Origin: a virus
IMG/VR virus record: IMGVR_UViG_3300023296_000998
Coordinates: 1 to 37,374 of that record
Direction: 5' to 3' (one strand)
Length of the DNA stretch: 37,374 nucleotides
Positions 13,248-21,390 of the stretch are shown here, in pieces. The number at the start of each line of letters is the position of its first letter. Within the stretch, counting starts at the first letter, position 1. The notes under the pieces were generated by a model. The model was given only the letters and a program-made list of their open reading frames with translations. It had not been told where the DNA came from and made no database searches. A program made the translations under genes and the position numbers.

Positions 13248-13538
13248 ATGAATGAAACCAAAGAAAAACCAGAAGTTAAAAAAATCGAAGTTATGGAAAT
13301 TCCAGTTAATACAAAAGCTCCTACTATTTCAATGTCAAAAAAAAAAGATATTGTTATTATCACAATTCCTAATTCCTTACATCCTACGTTCGCCCGTGGG
13401 TTTTGTGCTGAAATTACAATATTCATAATGGACTGGTTTCAAGCAGGTTTACGGAAAAAAATAAAACAAAAAGAAGACGCTGAAAAGTTCACTCTTGCGA
13501 ACGGAATAAAAAATATAAAAAACTGGGGTAAATTATGA
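13248..13538 (+). CDS. Hypothetical protein, first gene of head operon
   Basis: A 96-residue unknown, predicted to be translated from a leaderless mRNA. The charged N-terminus (1-30) is followed by strand DIVIITIP and an amphipathic helix GFCAEITIFIMDWFQ (about residues 52-66), then a basic tail. The stop overlaps the next start (ATGA). Confidence 0.6.
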   Translation: MNETKEKPEVKKIEVMEIPVNTKAPTISMSKKKDIVIITIPNSLHPTFARGFCAEITIFIMDWFQAGLRKKIKQKEDAEKFTLANGIKNIKNWGKL

Positions 13539-13741
13539 AAGCAAATTTCGGAAAAAGAAATTCCGGCGGGAAAGCCGGTTCAGAATTAAAGTATACCAGT
13601 AATGAAAAAGGTCTTGGCGGACCTGTTGAAGAAAATCCTCAAGCTGGTATTCAACCCGGAAAAGGTATTGATGGTTCAAAAGGTATTAAATCATCAGATT
13701 CACCAATCAAAAAATCTTTCAAAACTCCTAAAGTAAAATGA
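13535..13741 (+). CDS. Small Gly/Lys-rich hypothetical protein (68 aa)
   Basis: A 68-residue low-complexity protein rich in Gly, Lys, Ser and Pro, probably disordered. It resembles in composition the small head-associated linker proteins found near portal genes. It starts in an ATGA overlap and stops 1 nt into the next gene. Confidence 0.55.
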   Translation: MKANFGKRNSGGKAGSELKYTSNEKGLGGPVEENPQAGIQPGKGIDGSKGIKSSDSPIKKSFKTPKVK

Positions 13742-13974
13742 ACATCGACAAAAACGGAAAGTTTATAGATCTCGGCGAGGATTGGGGTGAAGTAAGTGTT
13801 CCTAAAAAAAAGGAAGTACATTACCCCTCTCTTCGAGTTAAAACAAATACTGTAGTAAAACTCGGTTCAACTGGGACAGCTATAATTAAGTTTATTGTTC
13901 GAGGGTATGAAAAAATAGACGAAAATAAACCCGAAATCCGACTTGAAGTAAAAAGTATAAAATTTGGAAAATAA
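13738..13974 (+). CDS. Hypothetical beta-rich protein (78 aa)
   Basis: A 78-residue protein. The C-terminal 45 residues form alternating beta-strand segments (TVVKLGSTGTAIIKFIVRGY, then EIRLEVKSIKF). ATGA overlap with the upstream gene, 2 nt before the portal gene. No family recognised. Confidence 0.6.
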   Translation: MNIDKNGKFIDLGEDWGEVSVPKKKEVHYPSLRVKTNTVVKLGSTGTAIIKFIVRGYEKIDENKPEIRLEVKSIKFGK

Positions 13975-13976
13975 AA

Positions 13977-15911
13977 ATGCCTTTATTTTTTCTCGATCCA
14001 CCAAATAATAATAAAATAAAAAAAATTCAACAAGATGTTGAAGAAATTGAAGAAGCACATAAATCTTCTAAACATTTTCTACCACAAAAAAAACTAAAAA
14101 AACTTCAAAGAATTGTTGCACAGTATTTTGACGCATGGGAAGAAGGGACTGGCTCACTTCGTAGTAATCTTAAAGATTTAAATAAATTAATGGAAGGAAA
14201 TCTTGATAAAACAGATTTTCCTTTTGGCGAAGATGCTTCTTCACAAATTGATTTAAGAATACCTGCTGAAAAACATAGGTCTTTAAGCTCAAATTTTCGT
14301 AGAACTATCTTTTCCGGGAAACAACTTATTGTTGCTAAATTAAGCCCTGGAAGTGAAATAGAAAACCAAACTCGAAATAAAATAGAAGCTGCTGAAAACT
14401 GGACTATTTCAGAATTATCTAATCTAGAAGATATTTTAAAAGATACTGATCTACCTTGTTTTAGGGATGGTACTGCACTTATTTATGGCGAATATTCAAG
14501 AGAAGTTCAAACAGGCGTTGATTGTGAGGTATATACAAATTTAAATGTTTTTCAAGCTGATTATCCCGATTACGAAACTGCTAAAATAAGCGAAGAAAAA
14601 TACGATGAAATAATCTCTTTATTAAATGAACCTAATCAAGAAGGAAGTGAACCGCCAGAGGTAAGAGTTGAATATGAAATAGATTTTGTTTCAAAAAACG
14701 GACCTAAATATACTCTTATCCCTCTTCACAATTTTATATTCTATCCTTTTTTCCCAGATAAAATTAAAGATCTCAGCGCATATGGATATATGTACAAAGA
14801 AACCCGCCTAAAGTTTCTTGAAAGAGAAAAACTCGGGTATTATATTAAAGAAGCTATCGAAGATATTGTTTCTAAATCTAGTGATACAACTTACGAGGAT
14901 GAGTGGGATCAATCTTGGGACGAAATTGAAGGAATTTCCGGGGACTATAAAGAAGCTTATAAATTTGCGCGAATTATAGTTAAAGCTGATCTTAATAATG
15001 ATATGCGACCCGAATATTATAAAGTAGTCTATTGGCCTGAGAAAAGAAAAATTATTCGTGTTGAAAAATATAATGTGCGACGCAATATTCCATGTATTGT
15101 CCCTTTTAAGTTTCTTGGTCGCGATGGACGATTGCTTGGAATTTCTTTATTAAATGATGGGAAAGATCTTTTTGGCGAGCTTAATGCTTTACATCGTGAT
15201 AGGTCAAATAAACGTAGACTTACATCACAAATTACTTTAATCGCTCCAGATAGCATGAAAGACAAGCTTGGTGATCTATATGAATTTGAACCCGGATCTA
15301 CTTTGTATGTTCCAGATGGCTTATTTGAGGCTGGACAGGTTCCTAGACAATTTATTATTCAAAATCTTGATAATACTGATTATAAAGATGAAGAGTATAC
15401 GATAAGATTTATAGAAGGGCTTATTGGTCCTTCTGCTGGTATGTCGGGACAGGAAAGTATGAGTGATCCTACTGCTCCCGGCAATAAAACCGCTATGCTA
15501 TTACAACGTTCTGATTACAGGGTAATTGATATCGTTAATGTTTGGAAACGCAGTGTTAATGATATTACATTATTAAATAATGCTTTATTGCGCCAAAATT
15601 ATAAATCAAAAATACAATTTATAAATCAAGATGGCGAAGATGATGAAATTGATACTTCCCTACTTGTAAGTGAAATGGTACAATTTAGGCTTAAAGCTGT
15701 TACAGTCCCCTTATCACCAGAAGTTGAAATGTCTCGAATTGCTAATGTCGCAAAAAGTGCTGTGTTATTTGCCGGATTACCTTTCAAAGCTGATCCTGAT
15801 ATATTAAGAATTTTATGGAATGATTATATTAATGCTGCACGTCTTCCAAATGGAGATTCATATTTAGTAAAAAAACCCATAGTTCAAAAAACATCGCAAC
15901 AAACTAATTAG
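13977..15911 (+). CDS. Portal protein
   Basis: A 644-residue protein with podovirus-type portal features: an acidic N-terminal helix region; RIPAEKHRSLSSNFRRTIF (about residues 93-111); central wing segments; GRDGRLLGISLLNDG (near 384), typical of the stem/clip junction; and MLLQRSDYRVIDIVNVWK (near 511), the long crown-side helix. The portal is the dodecameric DNA gate at one capsid vertex, docked by TerL during packaging. Position before scaffold and capsid agrees. The weak ribosome site suggests coupling to the upstream gene. Confidence 0.85.
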   Translation: MPLFFLDPPNNNKIKKIQQDVEEIEEAHKSSKHFLPQKKLKKLQRIVAQYFDAWEEGTGSLRSNLKDLNKLMEGNLDKTDFPFGEDASSQIDLRIPAEKHRSLSSNFRRTIFSGKQLIVAKLSPGSEIENQTRNKIEAAENWTISELSNLEDILKDTDLPCFRDGTALIYGEYSREVQTGVDCEVYTNLNVFQADYPDYETAKISEEKYDEIISLLNEPNQEGSEPPEVRVEYEIDFVSKNGPKYTLIPLHNFIFYPFFPDKIKDLSAYGYMYKETRLKFLEREKLGYYIKEAIEDIVSKSSDTTYEDEWDQSWDEIEGISGDYKEAYKFARIIVKADLNNDMRPEYYKVVYWPEKRKIIRVEKYNVRRNIPCIVPFKFLGRDGRLLGISLLNDGKDLFGELNALHRDRSNKRRLTSQITLIAPDSMKDKLGDLYEFEPGSTLYVPDGLFEAGQVPRQFIIQNLDNTDYKDEEYTIRFIEGLIGPSAGMSGQESMSDPTAPGNKTAMLLQRSDYRVIDIVNVWKRSVNDITLLNNALLRQNYKSKIQFINQDGEDDEIDTSLLVSEMVQFRLKAVTVPLSPEVEMSRIANVAKSAVLFAGLPFKADPDILRILWNDYINAARLPNGDSYLVKKPIVQKTSQQTN

Positions 15912-15919
15912 GAGGGATA

Positions 15920-16303
15920 ATGGAAATTAAGCAAAACTTAACAAAGGTTGTAAAAATCAAAGCTGATATTAAGTATAAACATAAGAGAATTAAAGAGTTA
16001 CAAGAACTTAGCAAGTTAAAAACTAATAAAGTCCTTATTGGTGAGTTTGATAGTGTAATTGAAGCGTTAAATAAAATTAATACTGCAATTTTACAAACTA
16101 AAGAAATTCCTGATGCGCAAAAAGAGCAGGTTATGTTAAGGTCCAATGCAAGAACTGCCCTTACACTTAGAGGAATAAAAAATAATATTATTGCTTCTCA
16201 AAAAAGAATTAATGAACTTAATGAGGAGATTGCTTATAATAATAATGAAATAAAAAAACTAATTAATAAACCCAAGGAGGGAAAACATGCACAAGTTATT
16301 TAG
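15920..16303 (+). CDS. Coiled-coil structural accessory protein
   Basis: A 127-residue, almost wholly helical protein with coiled coils at about 1-55 and 85-118. Strong GGAGGGATA ribosome site. It sits between the portal and scaffold-like genes and overlaps the latter by 17 nt. It may be a head-assembly accessory. No family recognised. Confidence 0.6.
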   Translation: MEIKQNLTKVVKIKADIKYKHKRIKELQELSKLKTNKVLIGEFDSVIEALNKINTAILQTKEIPDAQKEQVMLRSNARTALTLRGIKNNIIASQKRINELNEEIAYNNNEIKKLINKPKEGKHAQVI

Positions 16304-17060
16304 AATACTTAGGGATGGAGAACCGGATCCTGCAAATGCTGCTGATCCTACCGATAGTGAAGTGATAGACGATGAAACTCCAGGTGACGATGAAACTTCT
16401 GAAGAACCTACTGAGGCTGAACTTGAAAATATCAAGTTAAAAGATAAAATAGCTGAACTTGAAAAACCAAAAACTTCTACATCCGCTCCGATGACTGCTG
16501 CATCAATGGATAACTTTACTGAGGAACAATGGATAAATCTTGAGCTTCAAACAAAAAAAGATCGAGCAACTATTAAATCCGAGTATAGATCTTGGGAAAT
16601 AAATAAAAGACAAGATGATACAGAAGCTCGACAAAATGTCCGGGATGCTATTCAAGATGAAGTCGAAAAAGACCCCCGGCTTGGAAAACTTAAAACAGGA
16701 ATGAAAGAATATCTTGCTACACTTCCAAGTAATCAAAAAATTGGCGATTTAAAAGAACATATGCAAAATGCTATTTATTATGCCAAGGGAAAATACGGGT
16801 TCACTAAAACTCCTAAACCTAAAGATAAAAAAGCTCCTAATTTAGATTCTGACGATATTTCTTACGATGATGATCTTAAAAATACCGGTGCTAAAAAAGG
16901 CGAGATAGAAGATGGCGATTATGTTTCTAAGAATGGTGAAAAAATCCATGTCGGTGGAGTAATCGATAAAAAAGAATGGAATAAAGTTCAGTCTAATGAC
17001 CGGGGCCCCAATAATGTAAAAATTCCAAATGATTATGATGAGGCTCCATCATTCGATTAA
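16287..17060 (+). CDS. Scaffold-like head assembly protein
   Basis: A 257-residue protein. It has a very acidic N-terminus (residues 12-60, many Asp/Glu), a helical middle (about 75-175) and an Asp/Lys-rich flexible tail. This composition, the CAAGGAGGG ribosome site and the location between portal and capsid genes fit a phage scaffolding protein, which guides capsid shell assembly and then leaves. Assignment is by context, not by a sequence motif. Confidence 0.6.
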   Translation: MHKLFRILRDGEPDPANAADPTDSEVIDDETPGDDETSEEPTEAELENIKLKDKIAELEKPKTSTSAPMTAASMDNFTEEQWINLELQTKKDRATIKSEYRSWEINKRQDDTEARQNVRDAIQDEVEKDPRLGKLKTGMKEYLATLPSNQKIGDLKEHMQNAIYYAKGKYGFTKTPKPKDKKAPNLDSDDISYDDDLKNTGAKKGEIEDGDYVSKNGEKIHVGGVIDKKEWNKVQSNDRGPNNVKIPNDYDEAPSFD

Positions 17061-17061
17061 A

Positions 17062-17373
17062 ATGAAATTTAACCCCAAACAACTTAATGAAAAACAAATG
17101 TATCCTTCTCCTACGGCTGGTAGTGGAAACGCGCGGCCAAATAGCCGAAAAACAGGAGAAGGACATGGTGGTAAAAGCTCTAAATTAATTTATAAGTGCG
17201 CGCAGTGCGGATATCCTGTTGATATAAATAGAACTGATCATTCCGGTGGAACATTAACCGGAAATGGTGGATTAGGAAATATTACAGTTACCGACGGTGT
17301 AGGTGAAAGTTCTGTAAAGAAAGGCGCTGGGTGTCCTTTATGTGGAAGTAAGAATTTTGTAAAAAAGACTTGA
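17062..17373 (+). CDS. Zinc-ribbon-like protein
   Basis: A 104-residue protein. The start is chosen at ATG 17062 just after the scaffold stop, although an open frame extends to 17029. CAQCGYPVD (C-x2-C) and CPLCGSKNF (C-x2-C), about 50 residues apart, make a classic zinc ribbon, separated by a Gly/Thr-rich loop. Role in the head module unknown. Confidence 0.65.
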   Translation: MKFNPKQLNEKQMYPSPTAGSGNARPNSRKTGEGHGGKSSKLIYKCAQCGYPVDINRTDHSGGTLTGNGGLGNITVTDGVGESSVKKGAGCPLCGSKNFVKKT

Positions 17374-17398
17374 CATGTTGCAAAAAGTAGTATACAGT
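17370..17398 (+). promoter_or_regulatory. Promoter upstream of capsid-region genes
   Basis: TTGACA (17370-17375), 17 bp, then TACAGT (17393-17398). It overlaps the end of the zinc-ribbon gene and would give extra transcription of the abundant head proteins that follow. Confidence 0.6.
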
Positions 17399-17411
17399 AT
17401 ATGTAGAAGTA

Positions 17412-17494
17412 TCCACCTTGATTAATCCAACCTGAAAAAATTAAATTTTATCCAACCTGAATACTCACCTTGATCTGAATTACTTATGAGGTGT
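17412..17494 (+). promoter_or_regulatory. Repetitive leader of the 17497 gene
   Basis: ATCCAACCTGAA occurs at 17425-17436 and 17450-17461. CACCTTGAT occurs at 17414-17422 and 17466-17474, flanking that pair. The ribosome site GAGGTG (17488-17493) can pair with CACCT at 17466-17470, and weaker pairings with the other ACCT copies are possible. This suggests translational control or a protein-binding RNA, but the stems are short (5-6 bp). Confidence 0.5.
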
Positions 17495-17496
17495 GT

Positions 17497-18243
17497 ATGA
17501 AAATTATAAGCTCTCCTTTAGGATTAATAAAATTACCCATCGACGGTTTAGGTGTCGATATAAATGCAGGAGCTATGCTCGTTCCCGGCACAGTTGAAAG
17601 TGGAAGCGGCGCTGATACTTATGGTAGTGCTGTTCTTGCCGACGAATCTGGCGCTGATGCGTACGGACTTCTTGTTGCTAAACATAATTTCTCAGAAGAT
17701 GGTGATTCTGATGTCTATACTGGCGCAGATCATGTTATGAAAGAAGTTGAACCTTTTTGTCCTGGTTGTGTTGTTGCATGTGAATATTCATTATCCGACA
17801 CAATGGCTATTACTACTGTAACAGGCACGACTCAAATAACCATTACTGCAATCGAAGATCATCTTTCTGGTGGCTGGGTATACGCTTATAGCGGTACCGG
17901 TGTAGGTCAACTCGCTTTCATTAAATATGATGATGCTACTGATTTGTGGCTTAAATCGGCGCTTACTACGTTATTCGTTGCTGCGGATACCACTTTAGTT
18001 AAAATTCCACCCATAGGTCATGGTTTACATCACTTGACTGCAACAATGGATAAATTTGGTACTGATGCCACTGCTGGAACGTGGACGGCTAGAATCATAA
18101 GAAACCAAATGAGATATGACGGTACTGAAAGCTGGATTGATCTTGATCCCGGTAAACATCATAATTTACAGTTGGATGGTTTACACCCGGTATTCAGAAG
18201 TCTTGTAATGCCGGTCAACACTTTTATAGCACCTATCGATTAA
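17497..18243 (+). CDS. Probable head decoration protein
   Basis: A 248-residue protein. GTG 17491 opens the frame, but ATG 17497 has the correctly spaced GAGGTG. The protein is beta-rich, with Gly/Ala/Asp/Thr repeats (for example GADTYGSAVLADESGADAYG) and a TTVTGTTQITITAI strand region. Together with its place directly before the capsid gene, it resembles capsid decoration or head-fibre proteins, but no motif proves this. A dedicated promoter and leader suggest high expression. Confidence 0.5.
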   Translation: MKIISSPLGLIKLPIDGLGVDINAGAMLVPGTVESGSGADTYGSAVLADESGADAYGLLVAKHNFSEDGDSDVYTGADHVMKEVEPFCPGCVVACEYSLSDTMAITTVTGTTQITITAIEDHLSGGWVYAYSGTGVGQLAFIKYDDATDLWLKSALTTLFVAADTTLVKIPPIGHGLHHLTATMDKFGTDATAGTWTARIIRNQMRYDGTESWIDLDPGKHHNLQLDGLHPVFRSLVMPVNTFIAPID

Positions 18244-18260
18244 TAGTTATTAATCGGTAG
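18233..18260 (+). repeat. Perfect hairpin at the 17497/capsid gene boundary
   Basis: CGATTAATA (18237-18245), loop GT, TATTAATCG (18248-18256), extended outward by CTA/TAG and one T-G pair. The stem is about 13 bp and includes the stop codon. No T-run follows. It could be an mRNA processing or stability hairpin ahead of the capsid cistron. Confidence 0.55.
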
Positions 18261-18299
18261 TATGTAGGAATTTGCACCAATAGATAATAGGAGGCTTAT

Positions 18300-19193
18300 A
18301 TGCCCGCTTTAACACAAGCTAATCACCCAGATGTTGTACAAAAAAATCTCTCTCAGATTTTTGCAGTAAGATATGGACAGTTTAGTTCCATGATACCAGC
18401 TCTTTTTGATGTGGAAACTCCGGATCAAGCTATTGTTACTGAGTTAATGCTTGGTGATCTTGGCGGTGTTCAAGTATACGACGGTCAAATCTATTATGAT
18501 GAAAGTAAACAATCATATAAGAAGACTGTTGAGGAAATTGAATATTCTCTCGGTATTAAAATAACAAAAAAATTCCGAAGAAACGATTTATATGGCGTTG
18601 CTAAAAGATCTGCTGCCGCTTTAGCTGATAGATTCCGCGCAAAAAAAGAATCTATTGGAGCAGGTTTCCTTAATAATGCGTTTAGCACTACACTCACAGC
18701 TGATGCTGTTTCTTTATGTAATGCTACACATACTTCCGACGTTGGTGGATCAAGTCAGAGTAATGCAGGTTCTTCCTCATTTTCTCCTGCCTCAGTTGCT
18801 GCTACTCGTAGGTTAATGATAAAGTATAAAACAAACCGCGATAATATTGCTCTTGATTTTCCAGATACTCTTATTGTTGCTACTGGAAATGAAGATGCCG
18901 GTCTTGAATTAATCTCTTCTGTTAAACAGGTTAATACTGCGAACAATAACCCTAACGTCCATAAAGGCCGTTATGAGCTTATTGTATGGCATAACTGGCT
19001 TACTGATGATGATAATTGGTTCATGGGCACCAAAAACTTAATGAAGGATTATTTCAAGTACTATCAATGGAGTCCTGTTGAGTTCTTTTATGCTGGTGAT
19101 ATTGATACGCTTACTTCAAAACATGCAGGTTATATGTCTTGTAATGTAAGTTCTCCTGATTGGAGACCTATTTTTGGACACAATGTACTTTAA
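18300..19193 (+). CDS. Major capsid protein (probable, HK97-like fold)
   Basis: A 297-residue protein, a length suited to a capsid subunit. It has a strong AGGAGG ribosome site and lies after scaffold and decoration genes. The central part resembles Mu-type and other major head proteins: an FSSMIPALFDVETPD helix start, KKFRRNDLYG, then SFSPASVAATRRLMIKYKTN, DTLIVATGNEDAGLELI and the C-terminal RYELIVWHNWLTDDDNWFMG, a known pattern of T/E-loop and P-domain order. HK97 fold is inferred from this pattern and size. Confidence 0.75.
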   Translation: MPALTQANHPDVVQKNLSQIFAVRYGQFSSMIPALFDVETPDQAIVTELMLGDLGGVQVYDGQIYYDESKQSYKKTVEEIEYSLGIKITKKFRRNDLYGVAKRSAAALADRFRAKKESIGAGFLNNAFSTTLTADAVSLCNATHTSDVGGSSQSNAGSSSFSPASVAATRRLMIKYKTNRDNIALDFPDTLIVATGNEDAGLELISSVKQVNTANNNPNVHKGRYELIVWHNWLTDDDNWFMGTKNLMKDYFKYYQWSPVEFFYAGDIDTLTSKHAGYMSCNVSSPDWRPIFGHNVL

Positions 19194-19220
19194 GTAAAAA
19201 AACACAGACGGAGGGATAAT

Positions 19221-19739
19221 ATGGCTGTAAGGAAAAGTGGTAAAGTTTCACGTAGAAAAATTGTACCTATATCACCTGCTGCGGTTGAAGAAAGGCAGCA
19301 GGAAATTAATCGAGACCAAGTGTATTTAAATGGTTTAAAAAAAGGTTCAACTGATTCAAAGGGAATTACAAGTTTCGAAGCAGGCGGAATTGATATCGCT
19401 CAACTCGAACAACAGCTTGCAACTAAAAAAAGGGCTTTAGCAGCGTTTGCTCCACGAGAAGGAAGTGAAAAGGAAAAAAATACAGCCCTCAAAGAGTTTA
19501 ATCAAGCTAAGGCATATATTGCGAAGCATGCTCTTACAATAGCAGAAAAAGGGAAATGGCCTAAGCTTGATCCCACAAAAAACCAAGAGTATCGAGCAGC
19601 AGTTGATAAATGTTATAAAGAGGAATTATCAAATCCAATGTTTAATAAAATGTGCGAACAGTTAAAACGCGCCGCCGGAGTTCTCGATCCGACAAATAGG
19701 GAAATACGAAACATTGATAATTATCGGAGGAAAAAGTAA
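19221..19739 (+). CDS. Hypothetical head-associated protein (172 aa)
   Basis: A 172-residue, mostly helical, basic protein with a GGAGGGATAAT ribosome site. Its position directly after the capsid gene suggests a head completion or minor virion role. No recognised domain. Confidence 0.6.
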   Translation: MAVRKSGKVSRRKIVPISPAAVEERQQEINRDQVYLNGLKKGSTDSKGITSFEAGGIDIAQLEQQLATKKRALAAFAPREGSEKEKNTALKEFNQAKAYIAKHALTIAEKGKWPKLDPTKNQEYRAAVDKCYKEELSNPMFNKMCEQLKRAAGVLDPTNREIRNIDNYRRKK

Positions 19740-20242
19740 TGCAAAAAATATTTAAATTTTTAGGTCTCTTTCTTTTTATTATACTTGCAGTTGGATTTTA
19801 TAATGGACTTATACTCGCTCGGATTACAGGTGATATGCCTACAAATCCAGATGCGCTATGTGTTGGCGCTAGTGGGGTTGAAATTTGTGTAAACTCCGAT
19901 GGTGATATAATTCCAACGACTGATAATGCTGCTGATTTAGGATCACCGTCTTTAGAGTTTAAAAATGGATATTTTGATGGCACTTTAAATGCTGATTCTT
20001 TAGCTGCTGATGCTGCTGTCATAGGAGCATTAACAGGAACGACTATTACCATGGGTAGTTCTGTGTTTACTCCTGTGTTATTGTCTTCTACTGCTCTTGC
20101 TGCTTATGTTCCAGCTATTGGTGAGCAAGTGTATAATACAACTCGTGGGTGTATCTGCGTTGGTACTGCTGCTGTTGCTGGCGCATTAGTTTATCAATCT
20201 ACTAATCCTATAACAAATGTCGGAGTTACTTGTAAAGAGTAA
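19739..20242 (+). CDS. Small fibre-like protein with signal/anchor segment
   Basis: A 167-residue protein. Residues 1-28 form a basic-hydrophobic signal or anchor (KIFKFLGLFLFIILAVGF). Cleavage is possible after ILA but unclear. Then comes the fibre-type motif GDIIPTTDNAADLG...EFKNGYFDGTLN and a C-terminal cap with two Cys (GCICVG), similar in layout to the end of the 32082 fibre (CTDC...VCVSTGTGAGALV). It starts by overlapping the previous gene's stop. It could be a head fibre, a mini tail spike or an exported relative of one. Confidence 0.55.
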   Translation: MQKIFKFLGLFLFIILAVGFYNGLILARITGDMPTNPDALCVGASGVEICVNSDGDIIPTTDNAADLGSPSLEFKNGYFDGTLNADSLAADAAVIGALTGTTITMGSSVFTPVLLSSTALAAYVPAIGEQVYNTTRGCICVGTAAVAGALVYQSTNPITNVGVTCKE

Positions 20243-20250
20243 GGCTAAAA

Positions 20251-20679
20251 ATGATAAAAAATTTATTTCTAATATTTTTTCTAATGATATTCTGCGGAAT
20301 ATGCAATGCTGCTCCTAAAAATAATATTTATGTAAAAAGAGTAAGTCAAAACCATGGCAATGAGCGTATCCCTTTCGCTATATCGGTCGATTCAAATTCT
20401 TGGACTCAAATTCTTGATGAGGATGAAAATAGGCGGTATTCTATTATCGAGGCTACCTCTACCACTTTAAATACTATTGTGTGTTTGTCAACCACATCAA
20501 CTGTTTCTACAGTATGCAGTATATCATCTAACGGCCAAAAATTAGGCACACAAAGATATTATTACGAAGATTATAGTCAAGCTGCTTTATACGGAAGAGT
20601 AGAAGACGCTTCTTCTGCCGACTTCACTTTGTTCGGAGAAAAGAGGCGCGATAGTAAGGATATTGCTACTGACGACTAG
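20251..20679 (+). CDS. Exported hypothetical protein (142 aa)
   Basis: A 142-residue protein. The N-terminal Sec signal peptide MIKNLFLIFFLMIFCGICNA is followed by cleavage near NA|AP. The mature domain is beta-rich with three paired Cys/Thr segments (IVCLSTTSTVSTVC). A GTAAGG site precedes ATG. No family recognised. It sits between the fibre-like gene and the adaptor gene. Confidence 0.6.
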   Translation: MIKNLFLIFFLMIFCGICNAAPKNNIYVKRVSQNHGNERIPFAISVDSNSWTQILDEDENRRYSIIEATSTTLNTIVCLSTTSTVSTVCSISSNGQKLGTQRYYYEDYSQAALYGRVEDASSADFTLFGEKRRDSKDIATDD

Positions 20680-20686
20680 AGGGTAT

Positions 20687-21385
20687 ATGAGACTTTTCCT
20701 ATTTTTTATTTTAATTGCGACCTCTGTTCCATGCTCCTCAAAGACTGCATCAACCTTAGTGACTGACACCCGGCTTTTAGCGAGAGATCCCTCCTCGCTT
20801 GGTCGGGTGCGGTTTTCTGATGCCCAGATTTTAAATTTTCTTAATGAAGCACAAGGTGATGCAATTTCAACAACGTTTTGTATCGAGAAAGAATATTCAT
20901 TCGATACAGTTTCAGGGACTACTTATTATGCGTTAACTGATTCTTTTATAAGTGTTAAACGTCTTTTATCTGATAGCATGAAACTTGACGAAAAAAGCCC
21001 AGAGAAACTTGACAAACTTTCTTCTGAGTGGGAGACTGTAACCGGGACTCCAATGAATTTTTATATAAATTTTTCAAGTCGTACAAAAATAGCTTTTTAT
21101 CCCGTTCCCGATTCAGTAAGTTCTATAACTACGATTAAGATTGAGTATTTTTCCCGGGCTGATACAATGACTTTAACATCAACCCCTTTTAATGGAATAA
21201 CCGAATTTACTTCATTTCATTGTATGCTTTCATATTACGCTGCTGCGCAAATGCTTTATATTGATGGTTCTGTGACTGTCGGTGATCGGTATATGCAAAG
21301 ATATATGTATCTTAAAGAAGTTTTTGGAAGGTCATGTAAAGCGCGCCCTTCCTATATGCCGAATATTAATATGTCACCAAAATAA
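20687..21385 (+). CDS. Head-tail adaptor protein with a signal peptide
   Basis: A 232-residue protein, with the start set at ATG 20687 after AGAGGGTAT (frame open from 20663). Residues 1-20 are a clear Sec signal (MRLFLFFILIATSVPC). The mature part has the adaptor family pattern: DTRLLARDPSSLGRVRFSDA, then ILNFLNEAQGDA, YYALTDSFISVKRLL, then TGTPMNFYINF and KIAFYPVP. Adaptors join portal to tail in the cytoplasm, so an export signal is unexpected. It may be a misread start region, a membrane-assembly tether or a real dual fate. Confidence 0.7.
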   Translation: MRLFLFFILIATSVPCSSKTASTLVTDTRLLARDPSSLGRVRFSDAQILNFLNEAQGDAISTTFCIEKEYSFDTVSGTTYYALTDSFISVKRLLSDSMKLDEKSPEKLDKLSSEWETVTGTPMNFYINFSSRTKIAFYPVPDSVSSITTIKIEYFSRADTMTLTSTPFNGITEFTSFHCMLSYYAAAQMLYIDGSVTVGDRYMQRYMYLKEVFGRSCKARPSYMPNINMSPK

Positions 21386-21390
21386 GGATT

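Noticed and set aside
17491-17496. GTG start of the decoration gene
   Set aside because: ATG 17497 has the properly spaced GAGGTG.
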